The notes: a model not told the origin generated them from the sequence alone. 64,000 nucleotides of DNA from an uncultured Pseudoflavonifractor sp. (GCA_947651395.1 CANSYW010000004.1:1-64000), one strand, 5' to 3'; shown: positions 8,240-17,020, counted from the first letter of the stretch. Numbers and translations: made by a program.

Positions 8240-9439
8240 ATGACGTTGGCACGGCAGATACAGGCCCTGCGAAAAGAAAAGGGACTCTCCCAAGAGGAGC
8301 TGGGGGAGAAGCTGGGGGTGGCCCGGCAGTCGGTGAGCAAATGGGAGAGCGGCGCCACCGTACCGGAGCTGGACAAGCTCATCGCCATGAGCAGGCTCTT
8401 CGGGGTGTCGGTGGGGAGCATTTTGGGACTGGAGGAGACGGGGGAGCCGGAGCGCGAGCTCACAGAGCGGGAGCTGGAGGCCCTGGAGGCCATCGCCGGT
8501 CGGCTGACCCCGCCGGAAGCCGAGCCCAAAAAGCGGAAAAGATGGCCCTATGCCCTGGCGGCTCTGGTCGTGGCGGCAGCCCTCGGGGCCCTTTTGGGCC
8601 GCATCAACGGCCTGGAAAACCAGATCCAAGGTCTGCGATCCAATCTGTCCGATGTGCAGAATACCGTCTCCCGGGAGGTGGGCTCCATCGGTTCCCAGGT
8701 GCGGAGGATCCTGGAGGAGCAGAACAGGGTCACCGCCGGGGAGGGCTATGAGGTGACAGGTATGGATCTTTTGAACAATAAGGTGACCTTTGCCCTCACC
8801 GCCACCCCCCGGGAGTACCGGGAGGGGATGCGGGCGGTGTTTTCCGCCGTGGGCGACTTTGAAGCGGTGGAGGTCCCCGGTGTCCTGGGGGCGGGGCAGA
8901 CCTTTACGGGCTCGCTCACCTGCCCCCTCACCGACGACATCACCCTGTCGGTGGGCTTTGTCACGGAGGAGTCCACCGTGACCCAGCAGCTGGGGCAGGA
9001 GGGATATCTGCTGTCCGGGGCTCAACTGGATATGCGCGGAGATCTGAGCTGGACCGTCAGCTACAGGGATGGGGTGGGGAGCCTTACCCGGCTGCAGGCC
9101 GGCGTATGGGAGGCCGGCTCCGGCTGGTACCATGACGGCTCCGAGTGGCGGGAGCTGACCCTGGAAAAGGCGGAGCTGCGGCTGTGGAAGAACGACGCGG
9201 TGGTCTGGAGCGAGGCGCGGGAGGAGTTGGAGCGCGGCCTGGCCGTGGAGGAGCTTTCCATCCCGACTGAGGGTCTGGAGCCGGCGCCGGGGGATCGGCT
9301 GATCCTCTCGGTGCGCTATACCGACACCGCCGGCAGGGAGACCGAGACCTTCCTGGATGGCTTTTGGATAACACAGGAGAAAGAGCCGAAGAGGATCGAC
9401 CCCAGGGAAGAGACCGGGAGCGCGTATCCGTGGGAATAA
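8240..9439 (+). CDS. Membrane-anchored XRE-family transcriptional regulator
   Basis: 399 residues from the ATG at 8240, preceded by 'taaggaggg'. The ORF track's start at 8162 lies upstream of a hairpin and is rejected. Residues 1-60 are a classic Cro/C1-type helix-turn-helix (LARQIQALRKEKGLSQEELGEKLGVARQSVSKWESG). An acidic linker and one transmembrane segment (about 98-116, 'YALAALVVAAALGALLG') follow, then a short coiled coil (GLENQIQGLRSNLSDVQ) and a large extracytoplasmic beta-rich domain of about 250 residues. This layout suggests one-component signalling from outside to DNA. Ligand and targets are unknown. It stands alone, ending at a strong terminator. Confidence 0.8.
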   Translation: MTLARQIQALRKEKGLSQEELGEKLGVARQSVSKWESGATVPELDKLIAMSRLFGVSVGSILGLEETGEPERELTERELEALEAIAGRLTPPEAEPKKRKRWPYALAALVVAAALGALLGRINGLENQIQGLRSNLSDVQNTVSREVGSIGSQVRRILEEQNRVTAGEGYEVTGMDLLNNKVTFALTATPREYREGMRAVFSAVGDFEAVEVPGVLGAGQTFTGSLTCPLTDDITLSVGFVTEESTVTQQLGQEGYLLSGAQLDMRGDLSWTVSYRDGVGSLTRLQAGVWEAGSGWYHDGSEWRELTLEKAELRLWKNDAVVWSEAREELERGLAVEELSIPTEGLEPAPGDRLILSVRYTDTAGRETETFLDGFWITQEKEPKRIDPREETGSAYPWE

Positions 9440-9447
9440 AAACATTC

Positions 9448-9492
9448 ACAAAAATTCCGGGCGGGGCAGAGGCCCCGACCCGGTATTTTTGT
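9448..9492. terminator. Terminator after the XRE regulator
   Basis: ACAAAAAT-TCCGGG-C-GGGGC-AGAG-GCCCC-GA-CCCGG-TATTTTTGT. This is a GC-rich stem with a small internal bulge, flanked by A and T runs that extend the pairing. It is a strong intrinsic terminator that can act on both strands and separates the regulator from the ribosomal operon. Confidence 0.8.
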
Positions 9493-9574
9493 GCCGAAAG
9501 TATGCCACAAGGGAAAAGCGGGGAGAGAAGCGGGGGTTTGCCCGAAAATTCTGCGTAAAAAATGAAATTTTCTC
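9493..9574. other. Intergenic stretch, no gene seen
   Basis: First part of the 440-bp gene-free region between the XRE gene and rpsJ. It is purine-rich (GGGGAGAGAAGCGGGGG) and then AT-rich before the promoter at 9575. I find no convincing ORF, RNA gene or repeat here. Confidence 0.5.
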
Positions 9575-9603
9575 TTGACTTCGGAACGGGTTTGATGTAT
9601 CAT
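9575..9603 (+). promoter_or_regulatory. Main promoter of the ribosomal protein superoperon
   Basis: TTGACT (9575-9580), 17-bp spacer, TATCAT (9598-9603), with a TG just before the -10 and an AT-rich upstream tract (aaaaaatgaaattttc) resembling an UP element. The predicted transcript starts near 9610, giving a leader of about 270 nt before rpsJ. Confidence 0.75.
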
Positions 9604-9607
9604 AATC

Positions 9608-9879
9608 AAGCGCCTGTTTAGGGCGCACTATGCGATGATGCGGGAGATTGCTCAGAAATGAGGTAACTTTCGCGGAGTATGTCCGTTGAATCGGGCGGCT
9701 GAGAGCCTCTGTTCACGCGTATATCGCCGTGAGGAGGGTAAACCGGCCAGCTATGTGCCGGTTTTCTTTCTGCCACGGAGTGATACGCACGAGAAAGTGG
9801 ACAGAAAAAATGACTCTCACCGATACGAAGCGAGGACAACCAGAACCAACGCACTTCGTATTTTAAGGAGGAAACAAGC
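9608..9879 (+). promoter_or_regulatory. Structured rpsJ leader with terminator-like hairpin
   Basis: Untranslated leader of about 270 nt. It begins with a small hairpin (GGCGC...GCGCC type) and continues with a region that could fold several ways. It includes an intrinsic-terminator-like element: stem AACCGGC/GCCGGTT (9741-9747 with 9757-9763) followed by a T-rich tract (ttttctttct). A further 110 nt lead to the 'aaggagg' site of rpsJ. The arrangement suggests attenuation, as expected for autogenous control of S10-type operons. I do not recognise the fold as a named Rfam leader, so the regulator is unknown. Confidence 0.5.
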
Positions 9880-10191
9880 ATGGCTCAGAAAGAAATGATC
9901 CGTATTCGTCTCAAGGCCTACGATCACCAGCTCATCGACCAGAGCGCCGAGAAGATCGTGGAGACCGCCAAGCGCACCGGCGCCACCGTCTCCGGGCCCA
10001 TTCCCCTGCCCACCAAGAAGGAAGTGGTCACCATCCTGCGGGCCGTCCACAAGTACAAGGACAGCCGTGAGCAGTTTGAGCGCCGCACCCACAAGCGGCT
10101 CATCGACGTCATCAAGCCCTCCCCCAAGACCGTGGAGGCCCTGATGAGCCTGGAGCTGCCCGCCGGTGTGGATATTGAGATCAAGCTCTGA
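9880..10191 (+). CDS. rpsJ: 30S ribosomal protein S10 (NusE)
   Basis: 103 residues, full length. The S10 signature '[12 protein letters not shown]' sits in the long loop that reaches into the 30S head. S10 also acts with NusB in transcription antitermination. First gene of the superoperon, with an 'aaggagg' site 8 bp before the ATG. Unusually, rpsJ is followed by a 269-bp non-coding spacer rather than directly by rplC. The str operon genes (rpsL, rpsG, fusA, tuf) that often precede it are absent. Confidence 0.97.
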   Translation: MAQKEMIRIRLKAYDHQLIDQSAEKIVETAKRTGATVSGPIPLPTKKEVVTILRAVHKYKDSREQFERRTHKRLIDVIKPSPKTVEALMSLELPAGVDIEIKL

Positions 10192-10460
10192 GAAGGGCGG
10201 AGAACAGGTCGGCGAGGGAGCTTGGACTGAAGCGAGGGCGAGCGCAGGGCCGCATGGCGGCCCGGAGACCAGCCCGAGTCGGAGGGAAAGCGACCGAGCG
10301 TCCTGACCTGTTCGCAGCCTGACAGCCCCGGCGTGGGGCAAGCTAAATTTGTGTACCGCGGTCTGCCGCCTATCGAGGCAGACGGGTCATGTTGACAGAG
10401 CAATATCCCGATGTGGATAACTCTCTCAACCAATAACCTTAATCAAGGAGGAAAAGACAC
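10192..10460 (+). other. Structured 269-bp spacer between rpsJ and rplC
   Basis: No ORF of merit. A 9-bp perfect stem GAACAGGTC (10202-10210) with GACCTGTTC (10305-10313) closes about 94 nt containing a GGCCGC-ATG-GCGGCC hairpin. Two more hairpins follow (GCCCC...GGGGC near 10328 and GTCTGCC...GGCAGAC near 10364-10386). Neighbouring genes in this operon are 0-25 bp apart, so the insert stands out. It could be an RNA regulatory element, a processing site or a small repeat element. Confidence 0.5.
10392..10421 (+). promoter_or_regulatory. Possible internal promoter for rplC
   Basis: TTGACA (10392-10397), 18-bp spacer, GATAAC (10416-10421), located at the end of the rpsJ-rplC spacer and 40 bp from rplC. 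The -35 is perfect and the -10 is moderate. It could refresh transcription downstream of the structured spacer. Confidence 0.4.
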
Positions 10461-11186
10461 ATGGAAAAGGCCATTATCGGCAAGAAGGTCGGCATGACGC
10501 AGATCTTCGACGAGGTCGGGCACGTGATCCCGGTCACCGTCATCGCCGCCGGCCCCTGCACCGTCGTGCAGAAGAAGACCGACGAGACCGACGGCTACAC
10601 CGCCGTCCAGCTGGGCTTCGAGGATGTGCCTGAGCGCAAGCTGACCAAGCCTGAGCTGGGCCACCTGAAGAAGGCGGGTGAGGGTGTACTGAAAAGACAC
10701 CTCAAGGAGTTCAAACTCCAGAACAGCGACAGCCTCAATGTGGGCGACGTTCTGGATTGCACCGTGTTTGCCGAGGGCGACCGGGTGGACGTGACCGGCG
10801 TGAGCAAGGGCCACGGCTTCCAGGGTGTTGTCAAGCGCCACGGCGCCGCCGTTAAGCGCAACACCCACGGCGGCGGCCCTGTCCACCGTCATCAGGGCTC
10901 TCTGGGCTCGGGCACCGATCCCAGCCGCATCTTCAAGGGCCGTGACGGCGCCGGTCACATGGGCGCTGAGCAGGTCACCGTACTGAACCTGGACGTGATC
11001 AAGGTGGACGCCGAGCTGGGCATCATCGCCGTGCGGGGCGCCATTCCCGGCGCCAAGGGCGGTCTGGTTTACGTCCGCAACAGCGTGATCAACGTCAAGG
11101 AGAAGGGCGCCGGCGCCGCGGAGAGCAAGAACCCGCAGAAGGCTTCCGGCCGCAATCCCCAGAAGGCTTCGGCCCGCAACGCTTAA
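10461..11186 (+). CDS. rplC: 50S ribosomal protein L3
   Basis: 241 residues, about 30 longer than typical bacterial L3. The family core is complete, including the N-terminal '[12 protein letters not shown]' and the central extension reaching toward the peptidyl transferase centre ('[15 protein letters not shown]'). The extra length is a C-terminal tail after 'VINVKEK' that ends in two near-identical units (NPQKASGR / NPQKASAR). The tail is basic and probably disordered. An 'aaggagg' site precedes the ATG; rplD follows after 19 bp. Confidence 0.97.
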   Translation: MEKAIIGKKVGMTQIFDEVGHVIPVTVIAAGPCTVVQKKTDETDGYTAVQLGFEDVPERKLTKPELGHLKKAGEGVLKRHLKEFKLQNSDSLNVGDVLDCTVFAEGDRVDVTGVSKGHGFQGVVKRHGAAVKRNTHGGGPVHRHQGSLGSGTDPSRIFKGRDGAGHMGAEQVTVLNLDVIKVDAELGIIAVRGAIPGAKGGLVYVRNSVINVKEKGAGAAESKNPQKASGRNPQKASARNA

Positions 11187-11205
11187 GGAAAGGAGAGAGT
11201 AAGAC

Positions 11206-11820
11206 ATGCCTAAGGCTAACGTTTTTAATATGGCCGGTAAGCAGGTCGGCGAGATCGACCTGAGCGAGGCCATTTTCGGCATCGAGCCCAACGTGAGCGT
11301 GATGCACGACGTGGTGAAGAACCACCTGGCCAACTGCCGGCAGGGCACCCAGAGCGCCCTGACCCGTGCGGAGGTCTCCGGCGGCGGCAGAAAGCCCTGG
11401 CGCCAGAAGGGCACCGGTCGGGCCCGTCAGGGCTCCATCCGGGCTCCCCAGTGGACCCACGGCGGTATCGTGTTCGCTCCCAAGCCCCGCAGCTATCGGT
11501 ACACCCTCAACAAGAAGGTGCGCCGCCTGGCTCTGAAGTCCGCCCTCTCCGCCAAGGCCGCTGAGGGTAAGGTGCTGGTGGTGGACGATCTCGGCATGGA
11601 CGAGATCAAGACCAAGACCTTCCAGGGCTTCCTGAACACTTTGGGCTCCAAGAAGGCCCTGGTGGTCACCGCCTGCCCCAACGTGGTGAAGTCCGCCCGG
11701 AACATCCCTGGGATCGTGACCAGCCCCGCTACGCTCATCAACGTCTACGACATTCTCAACGCCAATGAGTTCATCGTGGACAAGGCCGCTCTGGCCCAGA
11801 TCGAGGAGGTGTTCGCGTAA
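11206..11820 (+). CDS. rplD: 50S ribosomal protein L4
   Basis: 204 residues, normal length. The exit-tunnel loop is visible ('[20 protein letters not shown]'), which lies next to macrolide sites in the assembled 50S. In E. coli L4 is the autogenous regulator of this operon; whether this protein does so here is not shown. The stop codon overlaps the rplW ATG (taATG), indicating translational coupling. Confidence 0.97.
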   Translation: MPKANVFNMAGKQVGEIDLSEAIFGIEPNVSVMHDVVKNHLANCRQGTQSALTRAEVSGGGRKPWRQKGTGRARQGSIRAPQWTHGGIVFAPKPRSYRYTLNKKVRRLALKSALSAKAAEGKVLVVDDLGMDEIKTKTFQGFLNTLGSKKALVVTACPNVVKSARNIPGIVTSPATLINVYDILNANEFIVDKAALAQIEEVFA

Positions 11821-12122
11821 TGTCTGCCATGACTGCTTACGACATTATCAAGCGGCCCATCATCACCGAGCGCTCCATGGCCGGTACCGAGATGAAGCGG
11901 TACACCTTTGAGGTGGCCAAGGACGCCAACAAGATCCAGATCGCCAAGGCGGTGGAGGAGATCTTCGGTGTGAAGGTCGCCAAGGTCAACACCCTGAACA
12001 TGCAGGGCAAGGAGAAGCGCCAGGGCCGCTGGCCCGCCGGCCGCCGCGCTTCCTGGAAGAAGGCCATGGTCACTCTGACGCCCGATTCCAAGTCCATCGA
12101 GCTGTTCGAGAACATGGTGTAA
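11820..12122 (+). CDS. rplW: 50S ribosomal protein L23
   Basis: 100 residues. L23 sits at the tunnel exit and forms the docking site for trigger factor and SRP. The start '[13 protein letters not shown]' and the '[20 protein letters not shown]' segment are family hallmarks. The ATG at 11820 overlaps the rplD stop; a second in-frame ATG lies three codons on (MTAYD), so the true start may be 11829. Confidence 0.96.
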   Translation: MSAMTAYDIIKRPIITERSMAGTEMKRYTFEVAKDANKIQIAKAVEEIFGVKVAKVNTLNMQGKEKRQGRWPAGRRASWKKAMVTLTPDSKSIELFENMV

Positions 12123-12137
12123 GGGAGGAGATAGAAG

Positions 12138-12971
12138 ATGGCTATTAAGACTTATAAGCCCACGACCCCCTCCCGGCGCCACATGACCGTGTCCGCCTTT
12201 GAGGGGATCGACAAGAAGGCCAAGCCCGAGCGCAGCCTTCTGGAGAACCTGAAGAAGAACGCCGGCCGCAACAGCTACGGTCGCATCACCGTCCGTCATC
12301 GCGGCGGCGGCAACAAGAAGAAGTACCGCGTGGTGGACTTCAAGCGGGACAAGAACGGCACTGCCAAGGTCGTGAACCTGCAGTACGATCCCAACCGCTC
12401 CGCCAACATCGCCCTCATCGAGTACGAGGACGGCGAGCGTCGGTATATCCTGGCTCCTGTGGGCCTGAAGGCCGGCCACATCATCATGACCGGCCCCGGC
12501 GCCGACATTCTGCCCGGCAACGCCCTGCCCATCAGCGACATCCCTGTGGGTACTCTGATCCACAACATCGAGCTCTATCCCGGTAAGGGCGGCCAGCTGG
12601 TGCGCTCCGCCGGCGTGGCGGCTCAGCTGATGGCCAAGGAGAACGGCATGGCCCAGGTCCGTCTGCCCTCCGGCGAGATGCGTTATATCCGCCTGGACTG
12701 CATGGCCACCATCGGCCAGGTGGGCAACACCGATCACGAGAACATCCAGATCGGTAAGGCCGGCCGGAAGCGCCACATGGGCTGGCGGCCCACGGTGCGC
12801 GGCTCCGTCATGAACCCCAACGACCACCCCCACGGCGGCGGCGAGGGCAAGAGCCCGGTTGGCCGTCCCGGCCCGGTCACTCCCTGGGGCAAGCCCGCCA
12901 TGGGTTACAAGACCCGCTCCAAGAAGAGCCGCACTGAGCAGTTCATCGTCAAGCACCGCAACAGCAAGTAA
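12138..12971 (+). CDS. rplB: 50S ribosomal protein L2
   Basis: 277 residues, standard length. The family signature near the peptidyl transferase centre, '[16 protein letters not shown]', appears here as '[16 protein letters not shown]' and includes the conserved His. L2 is needed for subunit association and peptidyl transfer. A 'gggagg' site precedes the ATG, and rpsS follows after 14 bp. Confidence 0.97.
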   Translation: MAIKTYKPTTPSRRHMTVSAFEGIDKKAKPERSLLENLKKNAGRNSYGRITVRHRGGGNKKKYRVVDFKRDKNGTAKVVNLQYDPNRSANIALIEYEDGERRYILAPVGLKAGHIIMTGPGADILPGNALPISDIPVGTLIHNIELYPGKGGQLVRSAGVAAQLMAKENGMAQVRLPSGEMRYIRLDCMATIGQVGNTDHENIQIGKAGRKRHMGWRPTVRGSVMNPNDHPHGGGEGKSPVGRPGPVTPWGKPAMGYKTRSKKSRTEQFIVKHRNSK

Positions 12972-12985
12972 GGAGGCAGTAAAAT

Positions 12986-13258
12986 ATGTCCAGAAGCGTT
13001 AAGAAGGGCCCGTTTTGCGCTCCCGAGCTGCTCAAGCGGGTCGACGAGCTCAATGAGAAGAACGAGAAGAAGGTTCTGAAGACCTGGAGCCGTGCCTCCA
13101 CCATCTTCCCCTCCTTCGTGGGTCATACCTTTGCCGTCCATGACGGCCGCAAGCACGTGCCCGTTTACGTCACCGAGGACATGGTGGGTCACAAGCTGGG
13201 CGAATTCGCCCCCACCCGCACCTTCAAGGGTCACTCGGGCAGCAAGACCGGCAAGTAA
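12986..13258 (+). CDS. rpsS: 30S ribosomal protein S19
   Basis: 90 residues. S19 lies in the 30S head beside S13 and the A site. The N-terminus 'SRSVKKGPF' and the central '[27 protein letters not shown]' signature are complete. Tight operon spacing on both sides (14 and 12 bp), with an 'aaggagg' site in front. Confidence 0.97.
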   Translation: MSRSVKKGPFCAPELLKRVDELNEKNEKKVLKTWSRASTIFPSFVGHTFAVHDGRKHVPVYVTEDMVGHKLGEFAPTRTFKGHSGSKTGK

Positions 13259-13270
13259 GGAGGAGAGAAA

Positions 13271-13612
13271 ATGGAAGCGAAAGCAACTTTGAGATACGCC
13301 CGTATCTCTCCCCGTAAGGTCGGCGTCGTGTGTGACCTCATCCGGGGCAAGAGCGTGGCCCAGGCCACCGCTATCCTCATGACCACTCCCAAGGCCGCCT
13401 CTGAGCTTCTCCTGAAGCTCCTCAAGAGCGCCGCGGCCAACGCGGAGAACAACCATCAGATGGATCCTGAGAAGCTGTACGTGTCCAGCACCTTTGCCAC
13501 CCCCGGCCCCATCATCAAGCGGATCCGTCCGCGGGCCCAGGGCCGGGCGTTCCGGATCAACAAGCGCACTTCTCATATCACCGTCGCGGTGGCAGAAAAG
13601 GAGGCCAAGTAA
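13271..13612 (+). CDS. rplV: 50S ribosomal protein L22
   Basis: 113 residues. L22 binds 23S rRNA early in assembly and its beta-hairpin lines the exit tunnel ('[20 protein letters not shown]'). The core '[19 protein letters not shown]' is intact. It ends 1 bp before the rpsC ATG. Confidence 0.97.
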   Translation: MEAKATLRYARISPRKVGVVCDLIRGKSVAQATAILMTTPKAASELLLKLLKSAAANAENNHQMDPEKLYVSSTFATPGPIIKRIRPRAQGRAFRINKRTSHITVAVAEKEAK

Positions 13613-13613
13613 T

Positions 13614-14480
13614 ATGGGACAGAAAGTCAATCCCCACGGCCTTCGCGTGGGCATCATCAAGGATTGGGACTCCCGCTGGTACGCCAAGAACGAGCTGGTG
13701 GGCGACCTGCTGGTGGAGGATCACAAGATCCGTGAGTATCTGAAGAAGAGCCTCTACTCCGCCGGTATCCCCCGCATCGAGATCGAGCGGGACAGCGCCA
13801 AGGTGCGCATTTACCTCCACTGCGCCAAGCCCGGCGTGGTCATCGGCAAGGGCGGCACGGAGATCGAGCGCATCCGCCTCCAGGTGGAGAAGCTCATCGG
13901 CAAGCCGGTGGCCCTCAACATCGTTGAGGTCAAGAGCATGGACACCAACGCCCAGCTGGTGGCGGAGAACATCGCCCAGCAGCTGGAGCAGCGCATCGGT
14001 CACCGCCGGGCCATGAAGAACGCCATGGGCCGGGCTATGCGGGCCGGCGCTCTGGGTATCAAGGTCTCCTGCTCCGGCCGTCTGGGCGGTCGGGAGATCG
14101 CCGGTACCGAGCACTACCATGACGGCACCATTCCCCTGCAGACCCTCCGGGCCGACATCGACTACGGCTTTACCGAGGCTGCCACCACTTACGGCCGCAT
14201 CGGCGTGAAGGTGTGGATCTACAAGGGTGAGGTGCTCACCCAGACCCTGCGGACCACCCCCCGTACTCTGGATACCAAGAACTTTAAGGAGCGCCCCGAC
14301 CGGCCCCGCCGGGATCGCCGGGACGGTGACCGCCGTGGCGGCGGCTTCCGTCGGGATGGCGACCGCCGTCAGAGCGGCCCCACCTATAACCGGGTGCAGA
14401 GCCGTCCGGCCCCCAAGGCCGCCCCTGCTCCTGAGGCCGCTCCCACCGCCCCTGAGACCCAGGAAGGAGGCCAAGACTAA
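13614..14480 (+). CDS. rpsC: 30S ribosomal protein S3 with extended basic C-terminal tail
   Basis: 288 residues from the ATG at 13614 ([13 protein letters not shown]). The ORF track's earlier start at 13494 runs through rplV in another frame and is rejected. The KH domain is present ('[14 protein letters not shown]'), and S3 helps form the mRNA entry helicase site. The usual C-terminus is followed by a tail of about 65 residues: first an Arg/Asp/Gly-rich part ([20 protein letters not shown]), then a Pro/Ala-rich part ([16 protein letters not shown]). The family core is about 215-220 residues, so this tail is an addition. Its function is unknown; RNA contact by the RG-rich part is plausible. 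Confidence 0.96.
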   Translation: MGQKVNPHGLRVGIIKDWDSRWYAKNELVGDLLVEDHKIREYLKKSLYSAGIPRIEIERDSAKVRIYLHCAKPGVVIGKGGTEIERIRLQVEKLIGKPVALNIVEVKSMDTNAQLVAENIAQQLEQRIGHRRAMKNAMGRAMRAGALGIKVSCSGRLGGREIAGTEHYHDGTIPLQTLRADIDYGFTEAATTYGRIGVKVWIYKGEVLTQTLRTTPRTLDTKNFKERPDRPRRDRRDGDRRGGGFRRDGDRRQSGPTYNRVQSRPAPKAAPAPEAAPTAPETQEGGQD

Positions 14481-14482
14481 TC

Positions 14483-14923
14483 ATGCTGCTGCCTAAGAGA
14501 AGCAAATATCGCCGTGTCCACCGCGGCCGTATGACCGGCCGGGCCATGCGCGGCAACACCGTGACTTACGGTGAGTGGGGACTGCAGTCCACCGAGCCCG
14601 CCTGGATCACTTCCAACCAGATCGAGGCCGCCCGTGTGGCCATGACCCGTTACACCAAGCGTGGCGGTAAGGTCTGGATCAAGATCTTCCCCGACAAGCC
14701 CGTGACCAGCAAGGCTCTGGGTACCCGTATGGGTTCCGGTAAGGGCGCTCCCGACCACTGGGTGGCCGTGGTGAAGCCCGACAAGGTCATGTTTGAGATC
14801 GCCGGCGTTTCCGAGGAAGTCGCCCGTGAGGCCCTCCGTCTGGCCAGCCACAAGCTGCCTGTCAAGTGCAAGATCGTCAAGAGGGAGACCCCCGTTGAGA
14901 CCGAGAAGGGTGGTGAAGCGTAA
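14483..14923 (+). CDS. rplP: 50S ribosomal protein L16
   Basis: 146 residues. L16 organises the A site of the 50S subunit and is added late in assembly. The N-terminus '[19 protein letters not shown]' and the '[23 protein letters not shown]' signature are typical. The ribosome binding site (aaggagg) lies inside the end of rpsC, and the stop codon overlaps the rpmC start by one base. Confidence 0.97.
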   Translation: MLLPKRSKYRRVHRGRMTGRAMRGNTVTYGEWGLQSTEPAWITSNQIEAARVAMTRYTKRGGKVWIKIFPDKPVTSKALGTRMGSGKGAPDHWVAVVKPDKVMFEIAGVSEEVAREALRLASHKLPVKCKIVKRETPVETEKGGEA

Positions 14924-15120
14924 TGAAGGCCAATGAAGTTCGTAAGATGTCCGCCGCCGATCTGGAGGCGAAGCTGGGCGAGCTGAAGAAGGATCTGTTC
15001 AACCTCCGCCTTCAGCACGCCACCAACCAGCTGGACAACCCCGTGAAGATCGCTCAGGTCAAGCGGGATATTGCCCGGGTCAAGACCATCATCCGCGAGC
15101 AAGAGCTCGCCGGCCGATAA
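14923..15120 (+). CDS. rpmC: 50S ribosomal protein L29
   Basis: 65-residue two-helix protein at the tunnel exit near L23. Family signature '[27 protein letters not shown]' present. The ATG overlaps the rplP stop codon, indicating coupled translation. Confidence 0.97.
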   Translation: MKANEVRKMSAADLEAKLGELKKDLFNLRLQHATNQLDNPVKIAQVKRDIARVKTIIREQELAGR

Positions 15121-15133
15121 GGAGGAGTAGGAA

Positions 15134-15400
15134 ATGAGCGAAGAGAAGCGTACTTCTTCCCGCAAGACCAGAGTCGGCCTGGTGGTCTCTGATAAGATGG
15201 ACAAGACCGTAGTTGTGGCCATTGCCGACCGTGTGGCCCATCCCCTGTACAAGAAGATCGTCAAGAGAACCTACAAGCTCAAGGCTCACGACGAGCAGAA
15301 TGCCTGCGGCGTGGGCGACCGCGTGCGGGTCATGGAGACTCGGCCCCTCAGCAAGGACAAGCGCTGGCGCGTGGTCGAGATCCTCGAAAAGGCGAAATAA
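15134..15400 (+). CDS. rpsQ: 30S ribosomal protein S17
   Basis: 88 residues, OB-fold primary rRNA-binding protein of the 30S body. Typical core '[32 protein letters not shown]' and closing '[21 protein letters not shown]'. Short charged N-terminal extension ([12 protein letters not shown]). 'aaggagga' site in front. Confidence 0.97.
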   Translation: MSEEKRTSSRKTRVGLVVSDKMDKTVVVAIADRVAHPLYKKIVKRTYKLKAHDEQNACGVGDRVRVMETRPLSKDKRWRVVEILEKAK

Positions 15401-15412
15401 GGAGGTGCTGGT

Positions 15413-15781
15413 ATGATTCAGCAGGAAAGCTATCTGAAGGTCGCCGACAATACCGGCGCCAAAGAGATCAAGACCATCCGTGTGCTGGGCGGTTCCAAGC
15501 GGAAGTTCGGCAACATCGGCGATGTGATCGTGGCTTCCGTCCGCAAGGCCCAGCCCGGCGGAACCGTGAAGAAGGGCGAGGTGGTCAAGGCCGTCATCGT
15601 CCGCACGACCAAGGGTATTCACCGTCCCGACGGCAGCTATGTTCGCTTCGATGAGAATGCCGCCGTCCTCATCAAGGACGACAAGAACCCCAAGGGCACC
15701 CGTATCTTTGGGCCGGTGGCCCGGGAGCTCCGGGACAAGGACTACATGAAGATCCTGTCCCTGGCCCCTGAAGTGCTGTAA
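15413..15781 (+). CDS. rplN: 50S ribosomal protein L14
   Basis: 122 residues, exactly the family length. L14 forms inter-subunit bridge B8 and is the docking point for the silencing factor RsfS. N-terminus '[19 protein letters not shown]' and C-terminus '[10 protein letters not shown]' are canonical. Confidence 0.97.
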   Translation: MIQQESYLKVADNTGAKEIKTIRVLGGSKRKFGNIGDVIVASVRKAQPGGTVKKGEVVKAVIVRTTKGIHRPDGSYVRFDENAAVLIKDDKNPKGTRIFGPVARELRDKDYMKILSLAPEVL

Positions 15782-15799
15782 GGGGGGTAGGAGAAGAAC

Positions 15800-16117
15800 A
15801 TGAACACTATGAGCATCAAGAAGGGCGACACTGTGGTCGTTCTCTCCGGCAAGGACAAGGGCAAGCAGGGCAAGGTCCTGGAGGCCATGCCCGAGAGCCG
15901 CAAGGTCATTGTGGAGAAGGTCAACGTGGCCACCCGCCACCAGAAGCCCCGCAAGCAGGGCGAGCAGGGCGGCATCGTGAAGAAGGAAGCCCCCATCTAC
16001 GCCTGCAAGGTCATGCGGGTGTGCCCCAAGTGCGATAAGCCCACCCGTCCCGCCAGCAAGGTGGGCAAGGATGGTAAGCGGGTCCGCGTCTGCAAGAAGT
16101 GCGGCGCTGAGATTTAA
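15800..16117 (+). CDS. rplX: 50S ribosomal protein L24 with C-terminal zinc-ribbon-like Cys pairs
   Basis: 105 residues. The N-terminal KOW domain ('[21 protein letters not shown]') starts 50S assembly. The C-terminus carries two CxxC pairs ('CPKCDKPTR' and 'CKKCGAEI') that could bind one zinc. An alternative ATG three codons downstream (MSIKKGD) is equally plausible as the start. Confidence 0.96.
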   Translation: MNTMSIKKGDTVVVLSGKDKGKQGKVLEAMPESRKVIVEKVNVATRHQKPRKQGEQGGIVKKEAPIYACKVMRVCPKCDKPTRPASKVGKDGKRVRVCKKCGAEI

Positions 16118-16134
16118 GAGAGGAGGAGAACCAA

Positions 16135-16695
16135 ATGTCTGAGAAGAAAGTGCCCAATCTGAAGGCAAAGTACCAGGCCGAGGTGGCTCCTGCTCTGATG
16201 CAGAAGTTCGGCTATAAGTCCGTCATGCAGATCCCCCGCCTGGACAAGATCGTGGTCAACTGCGGCTGCGGTGAGGCCCGGGACAACTCCAAGGTCCTGG
16301 AGGCTGTCGTGGGAGATCTCACCAAGATCACCGGTCAGAAGGCCATTATCACCAAGGCCAAGAAGTCGGTGGCCAACTTCAAGCTCCGTGAGGAGATGCC
16401 CATCGGCGCCAAGGTCACCCTCCGGGGCGACCGGATGTGGGAGTTTTTGGACCGCCTCTTTAACGTGGCCCTCCCCCGTGTGCGTGACTTCCGGGGCATC
16501 AACCCCAACTCCTTCGACGGCCGGGGCAACTATGCTCTGGGCATCAAGGAGCAGCTGATCTTCCCTGAGATCGAGTACGACAAGATCGACAAGATCCGGG
16601 GCATGGACGTTGTGTTCTGCACCACCGCCAACACCGACGAGGAGGCCCGGGAGCTGCTCAAGCTTGTCGGCGCTCCCTTCGCCGACAAGGCGTAA
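16135..16695 (+). CDS. rplE: 50S ribosomal protein L5
   Basis: 186 residues, with about seven residues of N-terminal extension. L5 binds 5S rRNA in the central protuberance. Signatures '[16 protein letters not shown]', '[16 protein letters not shown]' and '[17 protein letters not shown]' are all present. rpsZ follows after 12 bp. Confidence 0.97.
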   Translation: MSEKKVPNLKAKYQAEVAPALMQKFGYKSVMQIPRLDKIVVNCGCGEARDNSKVLEAVVGDLTKITGQKAIITKAKKSVANFKLREEMPIGAKVTLRGDRMWEFLDRLFNVALPRVRDFRGINPNSFDGRGNYALGIKEQLIFPEIEYDKIDKIRGMDVVFCTTANTDEEARELLKLVGAPFADKA

Positions 16696-16707
16696 GGAGG
16701 GAATATC

Positions 16708-16893
16708 ATGGCGAAGAAATCGATGATCCTCAAGCAGCAGAGGGCTCCCAAGTTCTCCACCCGCAGCTACAACCGCTGCAAGCTCTGCGGGCGTCCCCAT
16801 GCCTATCTCCGGGACTACGGCGTGTGCCGTATCTGCTTCCGGGAGCTGGCGTACAAAGGTCAAATTCCTGGGGTCAAAAAATCCTCTTGGTAA
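16708..16893 (+). CDS. rpsZ: 30S ribosomal protein S14, zinc-binding type Z
   Basis: 61 residues, the short form of S14. Four cysteines in '[10 protein letters not shown]...CRICFRE' form a zinc ribbon; this C-plus form is standard in many Firmicutes and would tie S14 supply to zinc. The C-terminus '[14 protein letters not shown]' is canonical. It is followed by an unusually long gap of 127 bp before rpsH. Confidence 0.97.
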   Translation: MAKKSMILKQQRAPKFSTRSYNRCKLCGRPHAYLRDYGVCRICFRELAYKGQIPGVKKSSW

Positions 16894-17020
16894 ATTACCA
16901 AGGGGATTTCCCCGGTTTTTGAAATATCCCCGGCCGGTGGTAAAAGGTCGGAGCTGCCTAACTCCGATACCTTCCACTGAAACAGGCACAGCCTGTACTC
17001 TATAAGGAGGTAAGCAACTC
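16894..17020 (+). other. 127-bp spacer with hairpins between rpsZ and rpsH
   Basis: The rpsZ stop codon lies inside an inverted repeat (CTTGGTAA-A-TTACCAAG, 16886-16902). It is followed by GGGG-ATTT-CCCC and a T5 tract, a weak terminator-like element, and then CCCCGG repeats. The distance exceeds the usual 12-19 bp in this operon. A site for translational or attenuation control of the rpsH onward segment is possible but unproven. Confidence 0.4.

Noticed and set aside
9608-9879. T-box or named metabolite riboswitch in the rpsJ leader
   Set aside because: I see no T-box sequence (TGGNACCGCG) or other diagnostic aptamer core; left as an unassigned leader.
10192-10460. Small ORFs or a tRNA in the rpsJ-rplC spacer
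   Set aside because: No start with a ribosome binding site and no cloverleaf or CCA-type 3' end; only hairpins.
13494-13613. Upstream extension of rpsC in the ORF track
   Set aside because: Overlaps rplV in another frame; S3 homology begins at MGQKVNPHG (13614).
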